Origin: Paludibacteraceae bacterium
GTDB taxonomy: Bacteria > Bacteroidota > Bacteroidia > Bacteroidales > Paludibacteraceae
Assembly: GCA_905233415.1 (NCBI GenBank)
Contig: CAJOEX010000002.1
Location: 56,951-120,950, forward strand
DNA length: 64,000 nucleotides
Reading direction: 5' to 3'
Below are positions 1 to 8,192 of this stretch, piece by piece. Numbering within the stretch: position 1 is the stretch's first letter; the number at the start of each line of letters is the position of its first letter. The notes under the pieces are model-generated. The model made no database searches. It was not told the origin of the DNA and saw only the letters and a program-made list of their open reading frames with translations. The position numbers and the translations under genes are program-made.

Positions 1-914
1 ATATGCAATAAAATAGGCAGGTGGTCGGAAAAACCGTTTCGGTTATAACGGAAGCCGTTGAACGTGCGTTTGGGTTTCAGTCCCGCAAAGCGGCGGTCCT
101 CATCCTGCAACCATCGGTCATCGGCAATCCGTGCAGCAGAACGGTTCAGGAGGGATTCGGAGACATAAAACTGGTCTAAACAAGTCCAAATACCACGGTA
201 TTTGTGCGTACCGACACCGGACTTGACAAGCGGCATCATCAGATTATGAAGCGGATACAGGTCATCCTTCGGCGGCATATTCATATCGCCACACACCACC
301 ATTCGGGCATTCGGAGAGGCTGCAAGAACAGAATCACTCAAGTGCCGTATAATCGCTTTGGCGGAGTCACGCTTCCATTGCGATGCGGCAAAACCGCCTA
401 ATTGGGACGGCAAATGACAGGCAACCACATGGAGCGTATCGGTTTTATCAACGAGGAAAGAAGCATACAACAAGTCGCGGGTTGGCGTTTCAGACAAACC
501 AACAGGAACAGGTCGTGCGGCAAGAAGAGACAAGCGAACGGAGTCATACAACAAAGCAACATCAATGCCTCGTTTGTCAGGGCTGTCATAATGAATGAAA
601 CGATAAGGATAATGCGGCATCTTGCGGCACAAGCGAACAAGACAACTGTCATCCTCCACTTCGTTTAATGCCACCAAATCTGGATAACCGTCAGGAACAG
701 AAGTTGCGATAACACGGGCTATTTGTTCGGCTTTGCGGGAAAATCGGCGATACGACCAATGCCGGGTACCATTCGGAGTATATTCGACATCGGGATTGAG
801 CGCATCCACGGACGGATGAAAGAAGTTCTCCACATTATAGGACAGGACTGTCAATTGGCAATTTGCAGGGACTATTCCTGCAAGCAAAAGCAATATCAGT
901 CCATATTTACGCAT
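1..914 (-). CDS. Endonuclease/exonuclease/phosphatase family protein, 3' end cut by window edge
   Basis: Absent from the ORF track because its stop lies left of the window. Reading the minus strand from ATG at 914 gives about 304 residues without a stop. Residues 1-20 form a signal peptide (MRKYGLILLLLAGIVPANCQ), so the enzyme is exported. The fold is the DNase I-like EEP family: SYNVENFF near the N-terminus, LNEVEDD with the catalytic Glu, GDMNMPP with the Asp/Asn pair, and SDHLPI with the catalytic His close to the left edge. These enzymes hydrolyse phosphodiester or phosphomonoester bonds; the substrate cannot be told. Its ATG overlaps the sufS stop by one base (TGATG), so it is the last visible gene of a nudix-sufS-EEP operon. 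Confidence 0.85.
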   Translation of the reverse strand, partial: MRKYGLILLLLAGIVPANCQLTVLSYNVENFFHPSVDALNPDVEYTPNGTRHWSYRRFSRKAEQIARVIATSVPDGYPDLVALNEVEDDSCLVRLCRKMPHYPYRFIHYDSPDKRGIDVALLYDSVRLSLLAARPVPVGLSETPTRDLLYASFLVDKTDTLHVVACHLPSQLGGFAASQWKRDSAKAIIRHLSDSVLAASPNARMVVCGDMNMPPKDDLYPLHNLMMPLVKSGVGTHKYRGIWTCLDQFYVSESLLNRSAARIADDRWLQDEDRRFAGLKPKRTFNGFRYNRNGFSDHLPILLH

Positions 915-2116
915 CAGGAAAGCATGGTAACAGCTTTGCGAAGTGCGGCAATAAATTCGTCTACTTCTTCTTTCGTATTGTAACCTGCAAACGAAACACG
1001 CACCGTTCCCGGAACACCCAGGTGGTCAATTAGCGGTTCGGCGCAATGGTGTCCCGTACGGACAGCTATGCCTTGCCGGTCAAGGAGAGTGCCAACGTCA
1101 AACGGATGAATATCCGCAACATTGAAACTGATTACTCCGGCTTTGGGATGTCCGGCGGCATAGATATGCACATCGGGTATTTGCGCCAATTGTTCTTCCA
1201 TATAGCGAGTGAGTGCTTCTTCCTCTTTCCGGATGGTTTCGCGCCCGACGGAATCGATATAATCCAACGCCGCCGCAAATGCAGCCGTACCGATGAAATC
1301 GGGCGTTCCTGCCTCAAACTTATAGGGTAGCGTGTTGTATGTGGTATGGTCGAAATGCACATGCTCAATCATTTCACCGCCGCCTTCTGCCGGAGGAAGT
1401 TGGTCAAGCCACTTCTCCTTGCCGTACAACACCCCTAATCCGGCCGGACCATACATCTTGTGCGCCGAGCAGACAAAGAAATCGCAGTCCATTTCCTGCA
1501 CATTGACAGGCAGATGTGCTGCAGATTGGGCAGCGTCAATGCAGACAGGTATATGGTGTGCATGGGCAAGGCGGATAATCTCCGCAACAGGATTGATGAT
1601 GCCGAGCACGTTGCTCACATGCGCTACCGAGACAATACGCGTGCGTTCCGTCAGCAATGCCTCATACGCAGACATATCCAAACTCAAATCCTCACGAAGC
1701 GGAATAACTTTCAGGACTGCCTTTTTGCGCTCGCAAAGCATCTGCCACGGAACAATGTTCGAGTGGTGTTCCAGTTGGGATACAATAATCTCGTCGCCTT
1801 CATGCACCAACGCTTCACCGAAACTGAAAGCCAACATATTGATGCTGTCGGTTGTGCCTTTGGTGAATACAATCTCCTTTGCGGATGCGGCTCCGATGAA
1901 ATCAGCGACACGCTGGCGTGCCTGCTCATGCTTGGCTGTCGCCACCTGACTGAGGTGGTGTACGCCGCGATGGATATTGGCATTCCAATGGCTGTAGGCA
2001 TCAACAATGGCATTGATAACAACCTGCGGTTTTTGAGTTGTTGCCGCATTGTCAAAATAGACCAGCGGACGGTTATATACCTGCTCGTTCAATATCGGAA
2101 AATCAGTTCTGTTCAT
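914..2116 (-). CDS. sufS: Cysteine desulfurase SufS
   Basis: PLP-dependent cysteine desulfurase, 400 residues, the normal length of the group II (SufS/CsdA) class. It takes sulfur from cysteine as a persulfide for Fe-S cluster assembly in the cytoplasm. The PLP lysine is K220 in SAHKMYGP; the persulfide cysteine sits in RTGHHCAEPL near residue 358, the context typical of SufS rather than IscS. YFDNAATTQKP at the N-terminus is also typical. The start overlaps the nudix gene by 14 bases, so translation is probably coupled. sufB is 22 kb away and no sufC, sufD or sufE is present in the window, so the Suf genes are scattered here. Confidence 0.93.
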   Translation of the reverse strand: MNRTDFPILNEQVYNRPLVYFDNAATTQKPQVVINAIVDAYSHWNANIHRGVHHLSQVATAKHEQARQRVADFIGAASAKEIVFTKGTTDSINMLAFSFGEALVHEGDEIIVSQLEHHSNIVPWQMLCERKKAVLKVIPLREDLSLDMSAYEALLTERTRIVSVAHVSNVLGIINPVAEIIRLAHAHHIPVCIDAAQSAAHLPVNVQEMDCDFFVCSAHKMYGPAGLGVLYGKEKWLDQLPPAEGGGEMIEHVHFDHTTYNTLPYKFEAGTPDFIGTAAFAAALDYIDSVGRETIRKEEEALTRYMEEQLAQIPDVHIYAAGHPKAGVISFNVADIHPFDVGTLLDRQGIAVRTGHHCAEPLIDHLGVPGTVRVSFAGYNTKEEVDEFIAALRKAVTMLS

Positions 2117-2501
2117 ATAATAACTCTATTATTTCTTCATCAGCCGGCAGCCACTTGACGGATTTCAAATCCTTCGGCGAAAGCCATTTGGCTGCTTCGT
2201 GTTCTTTAAGTGTCACTTCTCCATTCAACCGGCAAAGGAAACAATGCATTGTCAGATGAAAGGCGGGATAGTCATAGTCGATGGTTCGGAGCAAAGCACC
2301 GACTTCTATCGCGGTTTCTAATTCTTCGTGTATTTCGCGTTTCAAGGCTTGTTGTGGTGTTTCTCCGGTTTCCATCTTCCCGCCAGGGAACTCCCACCAG
2401 TCTTTCCACTCGCCGTACCCCCGTTGCGTGGTGAAGATTCGTCCGTTTTCATCACGTATTATCGCCGCAACAACTTCAATATGTTTCCGTTCCGTTGGCA
2501 T
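2103..2501 (-). CDS. Nudix hydrolase, MutT-like (d)NTP pyrophosphatase
   Basis: A 132-residue single-domain Nudix protein. The Nudix box is at about residues 41-63: GGKMETGETPQQALKREIHEELE carries the catalytic REIHEE core. The Gly that usually follows EE-x (REUXEEXGU) is a Glu here, a change outside the metal-binding residues. GEWKDWWEFPGGK resembles the MutT/NudG (CTP or 8-oxo-dGTP pyrophosphohydrolase) branch, so nucleotide-pool cleaning is the likely role; the exact substrate is not fixed by the sequence. It is first in an operon with sufS and the EEP gene and is read from the promoter near 2709-2740, leaving a leader of about 200 bases. Confidence 0.85.
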   Translation of the reverse strand: MPTERKHIEVVAAIIRDENGRIFTTQRGYGEWKDWWEFPGGKMETGETPQQALKREIHEELETAIEVGALLRTIDYDYPAFHLTMHCFLCRLNGEVTLKEHEAAKWLSPKDLKSVKWLPADEEIIELLYEQN

Positions 2502-2520
2502 TTTCTAAATTGCATTTTTC

Positions 2521-2632
2521 TTTTAGGGACACTTTTAGGACATGTATCAAATTTTGTCCCAAATTTGCATTTCGATGAATGTTTTTAGGACATTTTTGGG
2601 ACATGTCTCAAATATTGTCTCAAATTGTATTT
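2521..2632. repeat. Near-direct duplication in nudix leader
   Basis: Two copies of a roughly 52-base AT-rich block start at 2521 and 2582. Each contains runs such as TTTTAGGACA and TTTGTCYCAAAT, and the words inside each block recur at about 11 bases. It lies within the predicted nudix transcript. Confidence 0.6.
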
Positions 2633-2708
2633 AAAAAATCAGTCCATAATTCTGACAGCCGCGGCGGGACAGGGGATATATCCTGTGATTCTAATCGTTT
2701 TCAGGGCG

Positions 2709-2740
2709 CAAAGGTACTAAAAAAATCTGAGATGTGCAAA
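2709..2740 (-). promoter_or_regulatory. Bacteroidota promoter for nudix-sufS
   Basis: On the minus strand a TTTG box (2737-2740) is followed after 20 bases by TACCTTTG (2709-2716), the -33/-7 pattern of Bacteroidota. Confidence 0.7.
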
Positions 2741-2903
2741 TTTATTTAGGGAATTTTGTAAATGAGAGTAAAAAACTATGCAAGAAATGGAATGTGCATA
2801 GTGGGCTCTGCGCGTAAATTAACCGCGAGAAGTAGACAGCAGAGGAGGCAGCGGGCAATCGCTACGAGCGTTTTGGGGATTGTCTCAGGCTTCTCTTGGC
2901 TCA

Positions 2904-2969
2904 ATCACGCAATAATCACCCAATAATCACGCAATAATCACCTAATAATCACCTAATAATCACGCAATA
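2904..2969. repeat. 11-base tandem repeat, 6 copies
   Basis: Six perfect-length 11-base units with consensus ATCACSYAATA (variants ATCACGCAATA, ATCACCCAATA, ATCACCTAATA). Non-coding, between the nudix promoter and the 3' end of the GldB-like gene. Confidence 0.9.
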
Positions 2970-3007
2970 AAGGCAGCATGATTTCCGGTTAGTTCGAATG
3001 CAAAGGA

Positions 3008-4012
3008 TCAGGGCTTATAATAACTGTCCCGCAGAATGCGTTCGGCATCAGGTTCAGACACCAATTCCTGCAAAGTCACCTGCTGATTGTGCTGCATGAA
3101 ACTTTCGGCAATGCGCCAACCGACCCATGTACCAAGCCGCCCCGGAGAATCCTGACTAATCTCGGAAGTGAACGGCCCGTCATTGAGATACGAAGTGAGG
3201 ACAAGGGATTCGGTTTTGAACAAATCACGCTTGTCCATCATCAAATGCCAGATGGCACGCTCGTTGCGGACACACCAGTCCCATTGCTCCTTGGTATAAC
3301 CCATGACTTCATAGGACGGCAAATCAGAGAAGATTTGTGCCAGGAGATACATGATTTTACCCCGATAGAGCATGTTGTCAAGAAGACGGCTTTTGGTTGA
3401 CGTATAAGGCAAATGACGGAACAGAAAAGCACTAACCACATCGACAGGAATACACTCCTTCCGCATGGTCAGTTTCTGATATTCATAGACGACACGATTG
3501 TAAAACTCGTAGTCAGAACCGAGATACATATCCGCACCGACTGCTATATCATCGTCCACAAAAACGAGCGATGAATTGAAGCCGGAAATAAAGAGATAAA
3601 CAGTCGGAACAGGTAGCTCGGGATAGAGGAAATGCACGCGTGCAAAGGCATTGCCGAGGTCGTGCTCGATGTCCTTGGTGTCGGCAAAAACAGTCTGTTC
3701 GAGCCTGTTGGTTTGGGCAAAACCGTACAAGGTATCATTGAGGAAAGCAGGCAACTGCCTGACCAAACAGGCGGTATCCACTACCGGCAAACCAAGTATG
3801 TCCTCGACAAAAAACGGCATAAAATCAGGGAACTGCTCATAGAGAATGCGGATATCCTGCAACGCCGAAACCGAATCGACATTGAGCAAAGCACAGTCAA
3901 AGCGGACAAGGTCAATTTGCTGCGGCTCCAAGTCCTTCGGGAAATACTGCCGCTTGGTTTGACATGAGACCAAGAGGCTGAGGAGCAAAAATATAACGGT
4001 TAGTTTCTTCAT
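3008..4012 (-). CDS. GldB-like lipoprotein
   Basis: A 334-residue lipoprotein: MKKLTVIFLLLSLLVSCQT ends in a lipobox, so Cys17 is the likely lipidated residue. The body resembles the gliding-motility lipoprotein GldB family: GADMYLGSDYEFYN in the middle and SPGRLGTWVGWRIAESFM near the C-terminus. GldB is needed for gliding/type IX secretion-related motility in flavobacteria, but homologues occur in non-gliding Bacteroidales, so a motility role is not implied. It is last in a four-gene minus-strand operon (AAA ATPase, S41 protease, LolD-like ATPase, this gene), with only 2 bases to the ABC gene upstream. Confidence 0.7.
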   Translation of the reverse strand: MKKLTVIFLLLSLLVSCQTKRQYFPKDLEPQQIDLVRFDCALLNVDSVSALQDIRILYEQFPDFMPFFVEDILGLPVVDTACLVRQLPAFLNDTLYGFAQTNRLEQTVFADTKDIEHDLGNAFARVHFLYPELPVPTVYLFISGFNSSLVFVDDDIAVGADMYLGSDYEFYNRVVYEYQKLTMRKECIPVDVVSAFLFRHLPYTSTKSRLLDNMLYRGKIMYLLAQIFSDLPSYEVMGYTKEQWDWCVRNERAIWHLMMDKRDLFKTESLVLTSYLNDGPFTSEISQDSPGRLGTWVGWRIAESFMQHNQQVTLQELVSEPDAERILRDSYYKP

Positions 4013-4014
4013 GT

Positions 4015-4668
4015 TCAGTCGCTGATTACTCCGTCTTTAATGGTGATAATGCGGTCGGAAATAGACGCCAGTTCCTTGTCGTGAGTGACGATGATGATGG
4101 TCTGGTTGTATTTGGCCCGCAGGTCAAGCAGCAGTTTGTGGAGCTCTTTCTTGTTGGCTTCATCCAGACTGCCGGAAGGTTCGTCCGCCAGAATGACATC
4201 GGGTGACATCATCATCGCCCTTGCAACCGCCACACGCTGTTTTTCACCGCCGGAAAGTTCGTTCGGTTTGTGTTCCACACGGTCCTGCAAGCCCAATTCG
4301 GACAAGAGATTCCTTGCACGTTCTTCAGCCGCAGCATTGTTTTCGCCGGCAATCATAGCGGGAATCATGACATTCTCCAAAGCTGTAAACTCAGGCAAAA
4401 GCTGATGGAACTGGAAAATAAAGCCGATATGCCGGTTGCGGAACCGCGCCAAATCCTTGTCTTTCAAGGCAAAAACATCCACGCCGTTGATAACAACCTT
4501 TCCGGCATCGGGTTTGTCCAAAGTACCGATAATCTGCAGAAGCGTGGTCTTTCCGGCACCTGATTTGCCGATAACCGAAACGATTTCACCTTTGCTGACT
4601 TGCAAGTTCACACCCCGCAGGACATGAAGGCTGTCGAATGATTTTTGTATGTTTTGAACGTCTATCAT
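4015..4668 (-). CDS. ABC transporter ATP-binding protein, LolD-like
   Basis: A 217-residue ATPase subunit of the LolD/MacB branch. Walker A is GKSGAGKTT (about 34-42), the signature LSGGEKQR and Walker B VILADEP with the catalytic Glu follow, and the H-loop VTHD is present. In E. coli LolD powers release of lipoproteins from the inner membrane with LolC/E. No permease gene lies next to it, so its partner must be elsewhere; neighbours on both sides are secreted or lipid-anchored proteins. It lies 2 bases downstream of the S41 protease gene. Assignment to LolD itself rather than a MacB-type exporter is tentative. Confidence 0.8.
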   Translation of the reverse strand: MIDVQNIQKSFDSLHVLRGVNLQVSKGEIVSVIGKSGAGKTTLLQIIGTLDKPDAGKVVINGVDVFALKDKDLARFRNRHIGFIFQFHQLLPEFTALENVMIPAMIAGENNAAAEERARNLLSELGLQDRVEHKPNELSGGEKQRVAVARAMMMSPDVILADEPSGSLDEANKKELHKLLLDLRAKYNQTIIIVTHDKELASISDRIITIKDGVISD

Positions 4669-4670
4669 AA

Positions 4671-5681
4671 CTATTTGTCGTAGGCTTTGTTAATCAATTC
4701 AATGGCTTTTTCTATCAAATCGTCCTTGTCCGTACTTTTCTGGGTAACCAAAACATGCGGTCTGACGCCGTTCTCGATGTCTTTTTTATCGCGGTCGTAC
4801 ATTCGGACGCTTGAGAAACGCACCGTCCATCCGCAAGGCAGTTCGTAACTGAGCGGCATTCCTCCGCCACCGCCACTGATGCCGCCGACAATGGCACAAT
4901 TATCCGCATAGCGCATCATACTGATAAACGAATTAGTGGCGGAATAACTACGGCGGTTGGACAAAACAACAACCGGTCGGAGCCACTTGCTCGGGATAAG
5001 CGCTGTGTCGGACATCAACGGTTCAAGGTCGGAAAAGTCATTGTGACCGGGACCGGTTTTGTGATGCCAATAACCTACGACGCAATTGTCCGAAAAGAAC
5101 GGAGAAGCCAGTTTATAGGCGTAATCAAGGCTGCCACCGCCGTTGTTGCGGACATCCAAAACGATACCGCGACAATGTTTGAAGGAAGTGAAAATATAGT
5201 AGATATTGGCTGCCGAAAACGAATTGGAGAAGGAAGAATAGTAAATATAGCCGATGCTGTCGTTGTCAATGGTGCAGTAGTAGAGTCCGCCGGCAATGCG
5301 GTAATTGCGGAGATAAAGGCTTTGGAGACGCGTGTCAAAATTAGCCGGATAGGAGTCGTACCAAGCAGTATTGTATGAGAGGTCAAACGGCGTGTATAGG
5401 TTCACATGACCATCCTTGAGGTTATCCAGCATCTCAGCACACAAGTCGAACAGCCCGACTTCATCGTCTTTGTCAAGGAGTTGCGCCTGGGAAAGATATT
5501 CGGCGTGAACGGAGTCCCAGTTGATGTGCTTGACATCCAGATAGCAATATTTGGTGTCAATAATCTGCCACAGCGCATCGATATTCTCCACCGGGTCGGT
5601 AGAATATGCCAACTCGTTCTTCGATGTGCAGGAAGCAAACGCCAGACACAAGAGAGAAATATATAGCGTTAATTGTTTCAT
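4671..5681 (-). CDS. S41 family peptidase, lipoprotein
   Basis: A 336-residue secreted protein with a lipoprotein signal ([20 protein letters not shown]). The C-terminal processing protease (S41) core is visible: [10 protein letters not shown]-type strand ([13 protein letters not shown]) and the nucleophile region [15 protein letters not shown] with the probable catalytic Ser in SYSAT. There is no obvious PDZ domain between the N-terminal helical part and the protease core, as in the tricorn-core-like or CtpA-short members of Bacteroidota. It likely acts in the periplasm or on the outer membrane. It starts 2 bases after the AAA ATPase stop and is followed by the LolD-like gene, forming one operon. 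Confidence 0.85.
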   Translation of the reverse strand: MKQLTLYISLLCLAFASCTSKNELAYSTDPVENIDALWQIIDTKYCYLDVKHINWDSVHAEYLSQAQLLDKDDEVGLFDLCAEMLDNLKDGHVNLYTPFDLSYNTAWYDSYPANFDTRLQSLYLRNYRIAGGLYYCTIDNDSIGYIYYSSFSNSFSAANIYYIFTSFKHCRGIVLDVRNNGGGSLDYAYKLASPFFSDNCVVGYWHHKTGPGHNDFSDLEPLMSDTALIPSKWLRPVVVLSNRRSYSATNSFISMMRYADNCAIVGGISGGGGGMPLSYELPCGWTVRFSSVRMYDRDKKDIENGVRPHVLVTQKSTDKDDLIEKAIELINKAYDK

Positions 5682-5683
5682 TT

Positions 5684-6817
5684 TTACTTAGTCAATAAGT
5701 ATTGTGAAAAGAATATATCATAGATATGCCAAGTGCCGTTATCCTCGGTCATTATATCTTTGTCAAGCAAGCCTTTCATAGCCGCTTGAACGCTACTTGC
5801 AGAGCCAAGTTTATACTTTTGTACAAAAGCTCCGGAAGTAATATTCTCTGCCCCATTTTCTTTCAGAATGGCAAACAACAGACTTTTTTGTTTCAGCGGC
5901 AAAGCAGCCAACACTTCACGATAGAATGGTTCTTGAACTTGTACCACATTGCGCAAAGCCTCTCCGATGCAATCCGCCTCACATAGCCCGCCATTCGGAG
6001 TTAAGGAATACATCTCATTAAGAAGCATTTGCATAAACCAAGTTATACCTCTACACAAATCATAGACTTGCTCAACTGCATTTATTGCAATCTGCTTGTC
6101 ACCTAATTTAAACATACGCTGCGCAAACTTGGTATATGTATCGCGCTCAATAGGTTCCAATCCCATATTTATCGTGCTTTGGTAAAAGGGCTTTGATGGC
6201 GATAGAAACATCTGCGTCATCAAATATTTGCGGCTTCCGGAGAAGATAAATTGTGTTTTCTTGCATCGTTGAATATGCGTACGGAGCAATGCCTCTATGT
6301 TCTTTTCCGGATAGTTCGTGATTTGCTGAAACTCGTCGAATGCTACAATACAAGGTTTGTCTGCTGTTTCTAAAAAAGCAAATATCTGTTCCAATGTCAT
6401 CTCCGGAGCAGTTATGTCTCCCAGACCGATGTCAAACATTGGACCGCCGGTTATGGTATCCATTTTAAACCCCACACGTAAAGACGAAATAACTTGAAAA
6501 AACTTATCCAACCATGTTTGTGATTGCTGCTTCACAGCGCGATAGACTTCGTTGCTGAACATGTGTACCATCTCTGCCAAACTACCGGTGGAATACAAAT
6601 CGACAACTATCGTGTAGAATTGTTTATTTATATCGGTCTGCGCAAACACATGACTAATCAAACCCGATTTACCGATACGACGATCTGCAATCAGGGTCAC
6701 GTTACGTCCGTTTAGCATCTGTTTCATCAGAAACGCTGTTTCTTTCTCGCGATCACAGAAGTATTCAGCAGATAGATATTTGCCTATAACAAAGGGATTT
6801 ACAGGATTATTATTCAT
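5684..6817 (-). CDS. AAA ATPase of the archaeal-ATPase/STAND-like family
   Basis: A 377-residue cytosolic ATPase. The N-terminal motif NNPVNPFVIGKYLSAEYFCDREKE is characteristic of a Bacteroidales-expanded family of ATP-binding proteins. Walker A is in IADRRIGKSGLI (44-55), Walker B is CIVAFDEFQQI, and a sensor-like FSGSRKYLM follows; the C-terminal 100 residues look like a winged-helix domain. Cellular role unknown. The ORF track starts at a TTG (6850) inside the -7 box TACTTTTG; transcription would begin downstream of it, so the ATG at 6817 (MNNNPV) is the true start. First gene of the S41/LolD/GldB operon. Confidence 0.75.
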   Translation of the reverse strand: MNNNPVNPFVIGKYLSAEYFCDREKETAFLMKQMLNGRNVTLIADRRIGKSGLISHVFAQTDINKQFYTIVVDLYSTGSLAEMVHMFSNEVYRAVKQQSQTWLDKFFQVISSLRVGFKMDTITGGPMFDIGLGDITAPEMTLEQIFAFLETADKPCIVAFDEFQQITNYPEKNIEALLRTHIQRCKKTQFIFSGSRKYLMTQMFLSPSKPFYQSTINMGLEPIERDTYTKFAQRMFKLGDKQIAINAVEQVYDLCRGITWFMQMLLNEMYSLTPNGGLCEADCIGEALRNVVQVQEPFYREVLAALPLKQKSLLFAILKENGAENITSGAFVQKYKLGSASSVQAAMKGLLDKDIMTEDNGTWHIYDIFFSQYLLTK

Positions 6818-6847
6818 ATAATTATTATATTTACAATAATTTTGCTG

Positions 6848-6879
6848 CAAAAGTACTGCTTTATTTTGGATTGTGCAAG
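6848..6879 (-). promoter_or_regulatory. Promoter of AAA ATPase operon
   Basis: Minus-strand TTG box near 6876-6879 and TACTTTTG at 6848-6855. The 33 bases 6847-6879 are identical to 25313-25345 in front of tRNA-Cys. Confidence 0.75.
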
Positions 6880-6911
6880 AGATTTAGGGAAAAATATGCA
6901 TATTTTTCTTT

Positions 6912-7727
6912 TTAGAGTTGCTTATTTGGGGTTATACGATAATGCCATAGGCAGGCAATGATGATGTTGAACTGATTGCGGGTGAACTGCATGTCATGCG
7001 TAAAGTAGTTCAGGAACTCATGCTCGGCACCCACCCGCCAAGTCGAATGCGGGAACTGCAAATCCAGCGACAACTCATGGCGAACCACGTTGTGATTCCA
7101 ATGGCCGGAACAACGGGCTGTGCCGGAAACACCTTCCGCAATCTCGTAATAGGACTGCCAGTAATCGGGCATGAAATCAAAGCCGATGAGATTGGTTCGA
7201 ACGCGGTAACGGAGACGATAGGACGTCCTCTTGCCGTAAAACGACCACTGCAAACCCGTCATCGCCATAACATCCATTCCCAAATCAAAGGAATAAGGCT
7301 TATTGACATTCGAGCCTATTTCACGAGCCATAAAGTCCAATTCAAGATACGGCCCCAAAATAAGTGTAAGTCGCTCTGCCATCCACGACCATCGGTAATA
7401 AGCCCCCCATCCTGCATGACCGCCAAGACCGTAAATGAGATTCGTATATGCGGAATTATAAGCACGCAGACCATGAATATCTATAGCCCCGACATGCGAC
7501 CATCTGACAGGATAACCTTCCTTGTCCGTCTTATTAAACGGCTGCCACCACTCGTTGCCGATACCAATCTGGTTGCCGGTATAAGTCAACGGACTGAGAT
7601 ACGGGTCGAGTTGTGAAACCCAACCATACTTGATTTTGAGAATATTCTCATGTTCGACAGGCTCAGCCTGCAGCACGGAAGCGGTCAATAAAGCAAGTAA
7701 AATAATATGGAATCGTTTCATTTTCAT
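6912..7727 (-). CDS. DUF3316-like secreted protein
   Basis: A 271-residue protein with a cleavable signal peptide (MKMKRFHIILLALLTASVLQAEP). The remainder is rich in alternating aromatic and polar residues (GWGAYYRWSW, YRLRYRVRTN, RHELSLDLQF), as expected of a small outer-membrane beta-barrel, and matches my memory of DUF3316 proteins of Bacteroidales, including the NQIGIGNEWWQPF segment. Function unknown. The start codon overlaps the tsaE stop (ATGA), so it is translated with tsaE, although no functional link to tRNA modification is evident. Confidence 0.7.
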   Translation of the reverse strand: MKMKRFHIILLALLTASVLQAEPVEHENILKIKYGWVSQLDPYLSPLTYTGNQIGIGNEWWQPFNKTDKEGYPVRWSHVGAIDIHGLRAYNSAYTNLIYGLGGHAGWGAYYRWSWMAERLTLILGPYLELDFMAREIGSNVNKPYSFDLGMDVMAMTGLQWSFYGKRTSYRLRYRVRTNLIGFDFMPDYWQSYYEIAEGVSGTARCSGHWNHNVVRHELSLDLQFPHSTWRVGAEHEFLNYFTHDMQFTRNQFNIIIACLWHYRITPNKQL

Positions 7728-8170
7728 TGGACAGTTAACTGACGGTCGCCGTTTTCAAGAACACGGATGGAAACACGGACTGTATCTTCAGGCAAAACTG
7801 GAGAAAGAATATCCGGCCACTCAATAAAACAATAATTGCCGCTATAGAGATATTCCTCGGCACCAAAGTCAATCGCTTCACGAATATCCTTGAGACGGTA
7901 GCAGTCAAAGTGATAGAGTTCGTCGCCGGAAGGAAGTTCATATACATTGACAATGGCAAAAGTCGGACTGTTCGTTACATCATCCGTACCAAGCGCACGA
8001 CAAAGTTCGCTGATGAAAGTAGTCTTGCCTGCACCCATTGGCGCATCAAAGGCATAAACCCTTGCTGAAGGATGATGCGCAAGTATGGCAGTCGGAGAAA
8101 CAGGTTTTCCTTCCGAATTGAGCAACTCAATCCGGTCGCTGAGATTTTGTTTTATTGTGTAAATATTCAT
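7724..8170 (-). CDS. tsaE: tRNA threonylcarbamoyladenosine biosynthesis ATPase TsaE
   Basis: A 148-residue P-loop ATPase of the TsaE (YjeE) family. Walker A is GAGKT at 46-50 in FDAPMGAGKTTF; the family motifs TNSPTFAIVNVY and YHFDCYRLKD follow. TsaE works with TsaB and TsaD to form threonylcarbamoyladenosine at position 37 of ANN-decoding tRNAs. Length and motif order are normal. It lies 22 bases downstream of uvrC and overlaps the DUF3316 gene by 4 bases. Immediately before Walker A, Bacteroidota proteins often have GxxGxGKT, as here. Confidence 0.92.
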   Translation of the reverse strand: MNIYTIKQNLSDRIELLNSEGKPVSPTAILAHHPSARVYAFDAPMGAGKTTFISELCRALGTDDVTNSPTFAIVNVYELPSGDELYHFDCYRLKDIREAIDFGAEEYLYSGNYCFIEWPDILSPVLPEDTVRVSIRVLENGDRQLTVQ

Positions 8171-8192
8171 GACAGTAAAAAATATTCAATTC

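Larger units (their letters stand above)
2502..3007. other. Intergenic region with repeats, no gene seen
   Basis: This 506-base gap has no plausible coding frame on either strand. It holds the promoter and long leader of the nudix gene, a near-duplicate 52-base block (2521-2572 and 2582-2632) and the 11-base array at 2904-2969. The remaining part, 2741-2903, shows nothing I can name. Confidence 0.6.

Noticed and set aside
1332-2158. Plus-strand ORFs of 205 and 232 residues over sufS
   Set aside because: Both are antisense to the well-conserved SufS coding sequence.
2904-2969. CRISPR-like array
   Set aside because: Units of 11 bases abut each other without spacers; the same for the other 11-base arrays, and no cas genes are present.
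6818-6850. TTG start of the AAA ATPase in the ORF track
   Set aside because: The TTG is part of the -7 promoter box, so it would not be in the mRNA.
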